A stretch of 64,000 bases of DNA from Herbidospora solisilvae (GTDB taxonomy: Bacteria; Actinomycetota; Actinomycetes; Streptosporangiales; Streptosporangiaceae), in the NCBI RefSeq assembly GCF_009901565.1, contig NZ_WXEW01000001.1, positions 186,001 to 250,000 of the forward strand. Direction: 5' to 3'. The notes under the pieces were generated by a model. The model was not told the DNA's origin. It was given only the letters and a program-made list of their open reading frames with translations, and searched no databases. A program made the position numbers and the translations under genes. The first letter of the stretch is position 1. The number at the start of each line of letters is the position of its first letter. Shown in pieces: positions 31,574 through 38,736 of the stretch.

Positions 31574-32382
31574 CGGTCGCCGACGACGTGAAAACCGTCG
31601 CCGGCGCGAAGGACGGGCGACCGGCCCGGTCGCGGCGGTGGACGTCGGTCGCCGCCGCGCTGTCGCTGCCCCTCGTGCTGCTGGTGGTGTGGCAGCTCGC
31701 GGCGTCGTCCGGGGCGTACTCGACCGCGCAGCTCCCGCCGCCGCTGTCGGTGCTGGAGGCGCTGGGTGAGCTGGGCGGGGACGCGTCGCTCTGGACGCAC
31801 ATCGCCATCAGCGTGCAGCGGGTGCTCGTCGGCTTCGCGGCCGGGGCCGGGCTCGGGTTCCTGCTCGGGGCCGTCGTCGGCCTGTCGCCCGGGGTGCGGG
31901 CGGTCGTCGCGCCGAGCATCGCCGCGCTGCGGGCGGTGCCGTCGCTGGCCTGGGTGCCGCTGCTGGTGTTGTGGCTCGGCATCGGCGAGGGACCGAAGAT
32001 CACGCTGGTCGCGATCGGCAGCTTCTTCCCCGTCTACACGACCATCTCGGCCGCCCTCGCGCACGCCGACCCGCACCTGGTGGAGGTCGGGCGCGCCTAC
32101 GGGCTGCGCGGCGGCGGGCTGCTGGGCCGCATCATGCTGCCCAGCGTCGCTCCCGCGATCTTCTCCGGGCTGCGGCTCGGACTGGCGCAGGGGTGGTTGT
32201 TCCTGGTCGCCGCCGAGCTGATCGCGTCGTCGATGGGCCTGGGCTTCCTGCTCACCGACAGCCAGAACACCGGCCGGACCGACATCCTGCTACTGGCCAT
32301 CCTGCTGCTCGCCACGCTCGGCAAGGTGTGCGACGCGATCCTCGGACTGGTCGAACGGCGGGTGCTGCGCACCCACACGTGA
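31570..32382 (+). CDS. ssuC: Sulfonate-type ABC transporter permease
   Basis: A 270-residue membrane protein with about six membrane segments. The family N-terminus is 'SLPLVLLVVWQLAASSGAYSTAQLPPPLSVLEAL'. The EAA-like loop is 'VEVGRAYGLRGGGLLGRIMLPSVAPAIFSGLRLGLAQGWLFLVAAELI'. GTG 31570 overlaps the binding-protein stop (GTGA). Its last 93 bp overlap the 3' end of the convergent TioE regulator. Confidence 0.9.
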   Translation: MTVADDVKTVAGAKDGRPARSRRWTSVAAALSLPLVLLVVWQLAASSGAYSTAQLPPPLSVLEALGELGGDASLWTHIAISVQRVLVGFAAGAGLGFLLGAVVGLSPGVRAVVAPSIAALRAVPSLAWVPLLVLWLGIGEGPKITLVAIGSFFPVYTTISAALAHADPHLVEVGRAYGLRGGGLLGRIMLPSVAPAIFSGLRLGLAQGWLFLVAAELIASSMGLGFLLTDSQNTGRTDILLLAILLLATLGKVCDAILGLVERRVLRTHT

Positions 32383-33072
32383 CAGGTAGTCGCCGAGCCG
32401 CGCCGCCGCGCGGAGCGTGGCCAGCCCCTGGGCGGTGAGGCGGCGCCGCCAGTCGTCGAGGGCGCGGGCGAGCGAGCCGGCGCCGCCCCCTGTGCCGCCC
32501 CCTGTGCCGCTCGCCGTGCGCACCTGCCCGACGACCGTGGCGATGTGCGCCAGCGGGTAGCCGCCGCGCCGCAGCAGGTGGGCGAGTTCGGCGTCGCGGA
32601 CGTCGTGAGGGCGGTAGAGGCGGTAGCCGGTGGCCGGGTCGCGGCCGGGGTCGAGGATCCCGGCCTCCTCCCATTTCCGCAGCGTGGCGGGGGTGGTCCG
32701 GAGCCGGCGCGCGAGCGCGCCGATGCTCCGCGCGCCCGGTCTTCCCGGCCCCTCCGTCAGGTGGTGGACGGCGCCGCGCACCGCGTCGAGGGTCTCCCGG
32801 TCGCGGACCAGCTGGACGTGGCCCGCGTCGACGAGGGCCAGCGCGTCGTCGAGCCGGCCGTCGTGGACGGCGTTCATGATCTGGACCGCGGTCGCGTGCC
32901 CGTACGCCGGGACGAGGGCCAGGAAGGCGCGCAGCGCCGCGGCGTGGACCTCGGTGTAGACGCGGTGGCCGCTGGGGGTGCGCCCGGCGGGCGGCAGGCA
33001 CCCGGCCTGTTCGTAGTTGCGGACGGCCTGGGTCGAGATGCCGTGCTCGCGGGCGAGGTCGGTGGGACGCAC
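32290..33072 (-). CDS. TioE-family MerR-type regulator with two HTH domains
   Basis: A 260-residue regulator. The first MerR HTH is 'RPTDLAREHGISTQAVRNYEQAGCLPPAGRTPSGHRVYTEVH' (residues 2-45). A second HTH, 'SIGALARRLRTTPATLRKWEEAGILDPGRDPATGYRLYRPHDVRDA', lies near 120-165. This duplicated arrangement defines the TioE family. GTG 33072 is chosen because it places the HTH at the N-terminus; an upstream ATG at 33153 is in frame. It is divergent from the erythromycin esterase and is probably its regulator. The C-terminal ~30 codons overlap the ssuC-like gene tail to tail. Confidence 0.85.
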   Translation of the reverse strand: MRPTDLAREHGISTQAVRNYEQAGCLPPAGRTPSGHRVYTEVHAAALRAFLALVPAYGHATAVQIMNAVHDGRLDDALALVDAGHVQLVRDRETLDAVRGAVHHLTEGPGRPGARSIGALARRLRTTPATLRKWEEAGILDPGRDPATGYRLYRPHDVRDAELAHLLRRGGYPLAHIATVVGQVRTASGTGGGTGGGAGSLARALDDWRRRLTAQGLATLRAAARLGDYLSRVGAQHPPFDQSEDRVAHLAERGEQQDGQ

Positions 33073-33076
33073 GGTT

Positions 33077-33143
33077 GAGACTTCAGCCCCTTCGTCCTGC
33101 GGAAACACCGCGAAAGTCTCCACGGAGCCTTCAATGTTACGCT
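33077..33143. promoter_or_regulatory. Esterase promoter with GAGACTT/AAGTCTC inverted repeat
   Basis: Perfect 7-bp arms GAGACTT (33077-33083) and AAGTCTC (33114-33120) flank the stretch between the regulator and the esterase. A -10-like TACGCT (33138-33143) ends 8 bp before the esterase ATG, which suggests a leaderless mRNA. Confidence 0.4.
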
Positions 33144-33151
33144 TGCGGCAC

Positions 33152-34279
33152 ATGAGTCAGGACATTCGCGACTTCGTCCCTCCGTCATGTGAACTCCTGG
33201 GCCTCGGCGAGCCGACCCACGGCGAGCCCGCCTTCGGGTGGTTGCGCAACGACCTGTTCGACCGGCTGACCGGTCTCGGCTTCCGCTCGATCGCCCTGGA
33301 GATCGACCGCGTCGCGGCGCTGGCCGTCGACGACTACGTCCAGGGCGGGCCCGGCTCCCTCGACGCCGTCATGCGCGACGGCTTCTCCCACGGCTGGGGC
33401 GCGTTCGCGCCCAACCGGGCCCTGGTCGCCTGGATGCGCGACCACAACGCGGCCCGGCCGCCGGAGGAGCGGCTGACCTTCCACGGCTTCGACGCCCCCA
33501 CCGAGAACACCACCGCGCCCAGCCCGCGCGCCTACCTGGAGCACGCCCGCGACCACCTCGGCCTCGACCTCGACCTGGCCGGGCTGCTGGGCGACGACGA
33601 ACGCTGGGGCCACACCGACGCCATCATGGACCCGGCCCGGTCGCCGGGCGCGACCCCGGAGGCCGACAGGGCGCGCGTCATCGCCGACGAGATGCTCGCC
33701 CGGCTCCACGAACGGGCGCCGGAGAGCCCGCGCGCGGCGTGGTTGCGGGCCAGGACCCATCTGACCGCCGGGATCGGCCTGCTCCGCTACCACCGGCAGG
33801 CGGCGATCCCGCTCGACCAGGGCGCGCGGATCTCCCTGCTGCTCGCCACCCGCGACGCCATCATGGCCCAGAACCTCTTCGACATCCGCGACGTCGAGGC
33901 CCGCCGCGGCCGGACCCTGGTCTTCTCCCACAACCTCCACCTGAAGAAGACCCCGAGCAGCTGGCACCTGGGCGACAAGGCGCTGACCTGGCACTGCGCC
34001 GGGGAGATCGTGGCCTCGTTGTGGGGAGACCGGTACGCCTTCATCGCCGCCGGCCTGGGTCGCAGCACCTCCCTCGGGCTCGGCGAGCCCGCACCGGACA
34101 CCTACGAGGGCGACCTGGGACGCCGGTTCCCCACGTGGGGCCTGACCACCACGATGCCGACGGGCGTCACCCGCACCGACACGACCCCGCAGATGGGCTA
34201 CTTCCCCCTGGCCGCCGACACCTTCGAGGGCGCGGACGCCCTCCTGCACATCGCCGACGGAACGTCTTTGGGAAGATAG
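33152..34279 (+). CDS. Erythromycin esterase family protein
   Basis: 375 residues of the EreA/EreB-like esterase fold. Visible conserved elements are 'LLGLGEPTHGEPAFGWLRNDLF' (catalytic H and E region near 20), 'IALEIDRVAALAVDDYVQGG' near 50, 'WMRDHNA' and 'LTFHGFDAP' near 105, 'ARDAIMAQNLFDI', and 'TLVFSHNLHLKKTP' (HNxH) near 260. In resistance enzymes this fold hydrolyses the macrolactone ester, but chromosomal actinomycete copies have unknown substrates. It is divergent from a TioE-type regulator, an arrangement suggestive of drug-responsive control. Confidence 0.88.
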   Translation: MSQDIRDFVPPSCELLGLGEPTHGEPAFGWLRNDLFDRLTGLGFRSIALEIDRVAALAVDDYVQGGPGSLDAVMRDGFSHGWGAFAPNRALVAWMRDHNAARPPEERLTFHGFDAPTENTTAPSPRAYLEHARDHLGLDLDLAGLLGDDERWGHTDAIMDPARSPGATPEADRARVIADEMLARLHERAPESPRAAWLRARTHLTAGIGLLRYHRQAAIPLDQGARISLLLATRDAIMAQNLFDIRDVEARRGRTLVFSHNLHLKKTPSSWHLGDKALTWHCAGEIVASLWGDRYAFIAAGLGRSTSLGLGEPAPDTYEGDLGRRFPTWGLTTTMPTGVTRTDTTPQMGYFPLAADTFEGADALLHIADGTSLGR

Positions 34280-34310
34280 CCCCCGAAGAACCACCCCAAA
34301 GGAGCAGATA

Positions 34311-35177
34311 GTGCACATCGTGCGGTTTATCGGCCCGGTCACCGGCCAGGCCACGATCGGTCTCGACGACGGCGTCGGCATCACCGAGATCGACGGGTCG
34401 ATCGGCGAACTGCTCCGGCTGACCGTGGAGGAGCTGCGCGACCGGTGCGCCGCCGCCGGCGGTGCCCGCCACGACCGGTCCTCGGTACGCCTGCTCCCGC
34501 CGCTCGACGACCGCATGGAGGTGTGGGCCGCCGGGGTGACCTACGAGCGCTCCAAGGCGGCCCGCATGGTCGAGAGCGAGAAGGCGGCCGACGTCTACGA
34601 CCTCGTCTACGACGCTGACCGCCCCGAGTTGTTCTTCAAGTCGGCGGCCTGGCGGGCGACCGGCCACGGCGGGCACGTGTCGGTGCGGCGCGACTCCGGG
34701 ATCGACGTGCCGGAGCCGGAACTGGGCCTGGTCGTCAACCGGCACGGCGAGATCGCCGGGTACACCGTGGTCAACGACATGAGCTCGCGCACGATCGAGG
34801 GCGAGAACCCGCTCTACCTGCCCCAGGCCAAGATCTACCTGGGCGGCTGCGCGGCCGGCCCGGGGATCAGGCCGTCGTGGGAGGTGCCCGACCCGTACAC
34901 GCTGGGCATCGAACTGACGATCACCCGCGACGGCGCGACGGCCTGGCACGGGCGGGCGAGCACCAGCCAGCTCCACCGCCGGCTCGACGACCTGGTCGGC
35001 TACCTGTTCCGCGAGGACGTCTTCCCCGACGGCGTGATCCTGGCGACCGGCACCTGCCTGGTGCCGGAGCTGCCGTTCACCCTCCGCGCGGGCGACGGGA
35101 TCACCATCACGATCTCGGAGGTCGGCACCCTGACCAGCACGGTGGTGGCAGGAAAGGACGCGGTGCCCGGCTTCTGA
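34311..35177 (+). CDS. FAH-fold protein like 2-keto-3-deoxy-pentonate dehydratase
   Basis: 288 residues. 'VWAAGVTYERSKAARMVESEKAADVYDLVYDADRPELFFKSAAWRATG' (near 65-115) is the conserved core of the branch that includes 2-dehydro-3-deoxy-D-arabinonate dehydratase (KdaD/XylX type). It also has the FAH metal-site region 'DVPEPELGLVVNRHGEIAGYTVVNDMSSRTIEGENPLYLPQAK' near 125-170. This enzyme makes alpha-ketoglutarate semialdehyde from the 2-keto-3-deoxypentonate. GTG 34311 has AAAGGAG at 34303-34309. It is not in an operon with the sugar genes 19 kb away, but would supply the next step after the IlvD/EDD dehydratase. Confidence 0.82.
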   Translation: MHIVRFIGPVTGQATIGLDDGVGITEIDGSIGELLRLTVEELRDRCAAAGGARHDRSSVRLLPPLDDRMEVWAAGVTYERSKAARMVESEKAADVYDLVYDADRPELFFKSAAWRATGHGGHVSVRRDSGIDVPEPELGLVVNRHGEIAGYTVVNDMSSRTIEGENPLYLPQAKIYLGGCAAGPGIRPSWEVPDPYTLGIELTITRDGATAWHGRASTSQLHRRLDDLVGYLFREDVFPDGVILATGTCLVPELPFTLRAGDGITITISEVGTLTSTVVAGKDAVPGF

Positions 35178-35477
35178 TCAGACGATCGACGGGAGCCGGT
35201 CGCCGAGGCCGGTGATCTCCAGCAGCCGGGCCAGCCGGGGCGAGACACCGGTCAGCGTCATCGTGACGCCCTTCGCCGTCGCCCGCCGCTGGGCGTGCAG
35301 CAGCACGCCCAGCCCGCCGGCGCCGCAGAAGTTCACCGCCGACATGTCGAGGACGAGCGGGCCGGCGCCGGCGTCGACGGCGGCGAGGATCCGGCGGCGC
35401 AGGGCGGCCGTGGTGAAGATGTCGATGTCCCCGGCCAGGTGGAGGACGGTGGGTGCCGTGGCGTCCATAACGGTCAT
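35178..35477 (-). CDS. STAS-domain anti-anti-sigma-like protein
   Basis: A 99-residue stand-alone STAS domain: 'VLHLAGDIDIFTTAALRRRILAAVDAGAGPLVLDMSAVNFCGAGGLGVLLHAQRRA'. The segment FCGAGGLGVL aligns with the F-x-D-S-S-G-L loop of SpoIIAA/RsbV. The phosphorylatable Ser is replaced by Ala, so control by an RsbW-like kinase is doubtful. GGAAG precedes the ATG at 35477. It ends directly at the convergent FAH stop. Confidence 0.88.
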   Translation of the reverse strand: MTVMDATAPTVLHLAGDIDIFTTAALRRRILAAVDAGAGPLVLDMSAVNFCGAGGLGVLLHAQRRATAKGVTMTLTGVSPRLARLLEITGLGDRLPSIV

Positions 35478-35516
35478 GGCGGATCTTCCTTACTAGAGAA
35501 GGGTGAAGCGGAGATG

Positions 35517-35584
35517 CCTGCCGGCCGGAGATCGGCCCGCCGCCAGGACGGGCGGTCTCAGGGCCGCTCGATCCGGCCGGCAGG
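35517..35584. terminator. Large hairpin between DUF5994 and STAS genes
   Basis: CCTGCCGGCCGGA (35517-35529) pairs perfectly with TCCGGCCGGCAGG (35572-35584), 13 bp. The 42-base loop can itself fold through CCGCC/GGCGG. It starts 15 bp past the DUF5994 stop on the minus strand and lies before the STAS gene. It may act as a terminator or an RNA processing/stability element. It lacks a T run. Confidence 0.5.
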
Positions 35585-35598
35585 CGGTAGGTGGGGTG

Positions 35599-36048
35599 TC
35601 AGACCGCTGACTGGGCGGCCAGGAGGCGCAGCTCGTCGCCGGTGAGTTCCCCGGCGTCGAGCGCGGGCGCCGGGCCCGGCGGGGCGACCAGCAGGGTCAC
35701 CTGCTGACAACCGTCGAGCGTGATTGTGATCATGCGCGGATCGGAGTGGCGCAACCAGTCGACGCGGACCTGCCGCCCACGGGCCGGGATGCGGCGGGGG
35801 ATGTCGTCCCACGCGTCCGCGTGGAGGCCGACCCGCATGGTCGCGCGGCCCATCCGCTGGTCGACGGCGGCGATCAGGCCGGGCAGTTCGGCCGCGGCGT
35901 CGCGGGTGTACGGCCACCAGGCCCCGTCGGCCACCGACGTCCGGTTGAGCGCCGGGTCGAGGCTGAGCCGCTGGGCGCCGTCGGTATGCGGCATCGCCGA
36001 CGCGACGGACTTGATCGGTGTTCGTCGAGTGGTCACTGAGGGCGTCAT
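35599..36048 (-). CDS. DUF5994 family protein
   Basis: A 149-residue actinomycete family of unknown function. The conserved parts are 'RLSLDPALNRTSVADGAWWPYTRDAAAELPGLIAAVDQRMG' and 'RVGLHADAWDDIPRRIPARGRQVRVDWLRHSDPRMITI'. ATG 36048 gives the family's usual short N-terminus; ATG 36087 is also in frame, and neither has a strong ribosome site. In other actinomycetes these genes cluster with STAS or stress-sigma genes, as here. The role is unknown. Confidence 0.8.
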   Translation of the reverse strand: MTPSVTTRRTPIKSVASAMPHTDGAQRLSLDPALNRTSVADGAWWPYTRDAAAELPGLIAAVDQRMGRATMRVGLHADAWDDIPRRIPARGRQVRVDWLRHSDPRMITITLDGCQQVTLLVAPPGPAPALDAGELTGDELRLLAAQSAV

Positions 36049-36158
36049 GTTCGCCTGGCCCGTCCAGCTCCCCTGAGGAGCCGTCATGGTTCGCCGGGGG
36101 CGACGCCGACCTGATGCCAACGCTCGAAATGTCCTCGGTTTCCCCAGCCTACCCCACC

Positions 36159-36191
36159 ACTTCCGGAATTCCGCGTTTCCGGAAGTAATAT
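36159..36191 (+). promoter_or_regulatory. Recombinase promoter with ACTTCCGGAA-N8-TTCCGGAAGT dyad
   Basis: Perfect 10-bp arms (36159-36168 and 36177-36186) are each built on the palindrome TTCCGGAA. GGAATTCC (36165-36172) overlaps the first arm. The -10 TAATAT (36186-36191) follows at once and ends 6 bp before the GTG, so the transcript is likely leaderless. The dyad may be a repressor site or a binding/core site of the recombinase itself. Confidence 0.6.
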
Positions 36192-36197
36192 GTACGA

Positions 36198-37094
36198 GTG
36201 ACTCCTGGAAAGAGCCGGCCGGCGCCCCTCCCGCTGTCGGCCGCGCACACCCCCGTGCTCGCTGCGTACGCCGCCGCGCTCGAGACCGCCCCCCTGGCCG
36301 CCTCCACGAGGGCCAAATACGTTGCCCGCCTGCGCGGATACCTCGCCTGGCTGGCCGGACAGAGCTTCGACGGCGACCCGCTGACCGACCCGGCCACGGC
36401 GACCGGCGCCGTGCGCGGGTTCCGGCGGCACCTCAAGAACGCCCAGCGGGCGTCCACCACGATCGACACCTACCTTTCGGCCCTCGACGACTTCTACGCC
36501 CGCAGGGGCGTCGGGAAGCCCCGGGCGGGCCGCGAGCGCGACGCAGGGCGTCCGGCGCCCCGCACCCTCGACGCCCGGCGCGTGCGCCGTTACCTGGCCC
36601 AGGTCCGTCTCACCGCGACCCCGCGCGACAGGGCGATCGCCCTGCTGCCCTACCTCGCCGGCCTGCGCATCTCCGAGGTCGTCGGCATCGACGTGGCCGA
36701 CGTGCGGCCCGACGGGCTGAGCGTGCGCGGGGCGCGGCCCCGGCTGGTGCCGATCCACCCCGACCTGCGTCCGGCGCTGACCGGCTGGCTGGAGGCCCGA
36801 TCCGCCTGGAAGGGGGTCGACACCGAGTCGGCGCTGTTCGTCAACCACCGCGGCTTCCGCCTGAGCGACCGGGCGGCCCGCGACATCGTCACCGGGTTCA
36901 CCGATCCCGCCGACCCCTCCAGCCCTCTGGTCCTGCGCCACACCTTCGCCACCCAGCTCATCCGCGACGGCGAGGACCCCGCCCTGGTCGCCGAGCTCCT
37001 CGGGCTCGAATCGCTCGACAGCACCCGCCGCTACGGCCTCGGTCCCACGGCCGGCCGGAAGGCCGTGCTGAACTCCCTGATCACCGACGCCTGA
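36198..37094 (+). CDS. Tyrosine recombinase/integrase family protein with altered catalytic residues
   Basis: 298 residues with a SAM-like core-binding domain (residues ~15-100: 'YAAALETAPLAASTRAKYVARLRGYLAWLAGQ') and a C-terminal catalytic domain. ArgI is in 'YLAGLRISEVVGIDVADV' and ArgII in 'VLRHTFATQLIRDGEDPALVAELLG'; the Tyr is in 'STRRYGL'. Three usual residues are missing. No Lys is seen in the beta-hairpin ('VRGARPRLVPIH'), the His of HxLRH is Leu, and the His of LGH is Leu. It may therefore have altered or lost cleavage activity and may work as a DNA-binding protein. No att-like repeats or other mobile genes are nearby. Confidence 0.85.
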   Translation: MTPGKSRPAPLPLSAAHTPVLAAYAAALETAPLAASTRAKYVARLRGYLAWLAGQSFDGDPLTDPATATGAVRGFRRHLKNAQRASTTIDTYLSALDDFYARRGVGKPRAGRERDAGRPAPRTLDARRVRRYLAQVRLTATPRDRAIALLPYLAGLRISEVVGIDVADVRPDGLSVRGARPRLVPIHPDLRPALTGWLEARSAWKGVDTESALFVNHRGFRLSDRAARDIVTGFTDPADPSSPLVLRHTFATQLIRDGEDPALVAELLGLESLDSTRRYGLGPTAGRKAVLNSLITDA

Positions 37095-37103
37095 CCCGCC
37101 GGT

Positions 37104-37117
37104 ATGACATTCGTCAT
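37104..37117. promoter_or_regulatory. Response-regulator-like operator ATGAC-ATTC-GTCAT
   Basis: 5-bp inverted arms ATGAC/GTCAT with a 4-bp spacer, 60 bp upstream of the exporter ATPase start. The shape suits a DesR/LiaR-type LuxR regulator, and the matching regulator is the last gene of this operon. Confidence 0.5.
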
Positions 37118-37177
37118 CCCGGCCGGGCTGATCGGCGGCACTACAGGCCGCCACCCCCTCCCGGCGAGGCTGGGCGC

Positions 37178-38029
37178 ATGCTGGAACTCACCGGACTGAA
37201 GAAGAACTACGGGGAGATCACCGCGCTCGACGGCGTGAGCCTGCGCGTCGGCGAGGGTGAGAAGGTCGCGCTGCTCGGGCCCAACGGGGCCGGGAAGAGC
37301 ACGTTGTTGTCGATCGCCCTCGGGCTGCTCACCCCCGACGCGGGCGCCGCCCGGCTGCTCGGACGGCCGCCCCGCGAGGCGCTGGCCGCCGGGCGCGTGG
37401 GGGTGCTGCTGCAGGACGCCGGGCTGCCCGACGACGTCCGGGTCGGCGACCTGGTCGCGGCCGTGGCCGGGATGTACCCGACGCCGTCGATCCTGGCCGA
37501 CCCCGAGCTGGAGGCGCTGGCCGGACGCCGGGTGATGGGGCTGTCGGGCGGGCAGCGGCAGCTCGTCCGGTTCGCGCTCGCGCTGGCGGGCGACCCGGCG
37601 CTGCTGATCCTCGACGAGCCCACGGTCGGGCTCGACGTCGACGCCCGAAGGTCGCTGTGGCGGCAGGTCAGGGACCGCACCGTCGTGTTCGCCACCCACT
37701 ACCTGGCCGAGGCCGACGACCACGCCGACCGGGTGGTGCTGCTGGCGGGCGGGCGGGTCGTCGCCGACGGCCCGGTCGGGGAGATGAAGGCGCTGGTCGG
37801 CGGCACGGAGGTGCGGCTCACCCTCGATACGATGGACGAACCCCGGCTGCGGTCGCTGCCGGGCGTGCACGACGTCCTGGTCGAGGGCGCCTCGGCCACC
37901 CTGCGGACCGGCGACTCCGACGCGACCCTCCGCGCGCTGTTCGCCGGGTTCGGCGACGCGCGGAACGTGCGCACGTCGGAGGCCGACCTGGAGAGCGTGT
38001 TCGTCAGCCTGACCGGGAAGGGGGCGTGA
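37178..38029 (+). CDS. ABC exporter ATP-binding protein
   Basis: A 283-residue ATPase. Walker A is GPNGAGKST near 38, the Q loop 'VLLQDAGLPDDVRV', the signature LSGGQRQLVRFAL, Walker B 'LLILDEPTVGLDVDARR' and the H loop 'VFATHYLAEADDHADR'. The C-terminal extension ends 'ADLESVFVSLTGKGA', typical of ABC-2 exporters. It is the first gene of an ATPase-permease-kinase-regulator operon with the same gene order as 20810-17433. ATG 37178 has GGCGAGG upstream. Confidence 0.94.
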   Translation: MLELTGLKKNYGEITALDGVSLRVGEGEKVALLGPNGAGKSTLLSIALGLLTPDAGAARLLGRPPREALAAGRVGVLLQDAGLPDDVRVGDLVAAVAGMYPTPSILADPELEALAGRRVMGLSGGQRQLVRFALALAGDPALLILDEPTVGLDVDARRSLWRQVRDRTVVFATHYLAEADDHADRVVLLAGGRVVADGPVGEMKALVGGTEVRLTLDTMDEPRLRSLPGVHDVLVEGASATLRTGDSDATLRALFAGFGDARNVRTSEADLESVFVSLTGKGA

Positions 38030-38736
38030 TGCGGTCCTTCCTGCGCTTCGAGGTGCGGCGCGCCCTGTCCAACCCGGTCAACCTCGTGTTCCTGGCCGGC
38101 TTCCCGGTGCTGCTCTACCTGCTGTGGACGAAGGTGCTCGACCTGGCGTCCGGGCCCGTGTCGATGGTGTCGATGGCGACGTACGGCGCGATGGGCGGCG
38201 CGTTGTTCATCGGCGGGGCGATCGCCCTGGAGCGGTCGAGCGGGTGGTTGCGGCAGCTCGCCGTCACGCCGCTGCCCGCCCACGGCTACATCGTGAGCAA
38301 GCTGGCCGGCGGGATGCTGGCGGTGCTGCCGAGCGTGGTGATCGTGCTGGCGGCCGGGGCGCTGCTGGGCGGGGTGCGACTGCCCGCCGCCACGTGGCTG
38401 GCGCTGCCGCTGCTGATCTGGGCCGGGGTGGTCCCGTTCGCGGCGCTCGGGGTGGCGTTCGGCTACTCGCTGAAGGGCCAGTCGGCCACCATCGCCATGA
38501 TGGTCGCCTACTTCGTGCTGGCGGTGCTCGGCGGGCTCTGGCTGCCGGTGTCGCGGATGCCCGGCGGGCTGCGGACGCTGGCGGAGTACAGCCCCGCCTA
38601 CCAGGCGGGGTCGCTGGGGTGGCGGGCGCTCGACGGGCTGGCCCCGACCGGGACCTCGGTGCTGGTGCTCGCGGCGTGGGCGGCGCTGTTCGTCCTGCTC
38701 GGCGGGTGGCGCTATCGGAGCGCCGCGTGGAGGTGA
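38029..38736 (+). CDS. ABC-2 type exporter permease
   Basis: 235 residues with six membrane segments. Signature regions are 'LERSSGWLRQLAVTPLPAHGYIVSKLAGGMLAVLPS' and 'LAVLGGLWLPVSRMPGGLRTLAEYSPAYQAGSLGWRAL'. ATG 38029 overlaps the ATPase stop (TGATG). Its own stop lies inside the start of the kinase gene. Confidence 0.91.
   Translation: MRSFLRFEVRRALSNPVNLVFLAGFPVLLYLLWTKVLDLASGPVSMVSMATYGAMGGALFIGGAIALERSSGWLRQLAVTPLPAHGYIVSKLAGGMLAVLPSVVIVLAAGALLGGVRLPAATWLALPLLIWAGVVPFAALGVAFGYSLKGQSATIAMMVAYFVLAVLGGLWLPVSRMPGGLRTLAEYSPAYQAGSLGWRALDGLAPTGTSVLVLAAWAALFVLLGGWRYRSAAWR

Noticed and set aside
36198-37094. Tyrosine recombinase as evidence of an integrated element
   Set aside because: No att-like direct repeats, excisionase, relaxase, replication or phage genes were seen nearby, and catalytic residues are eroded.
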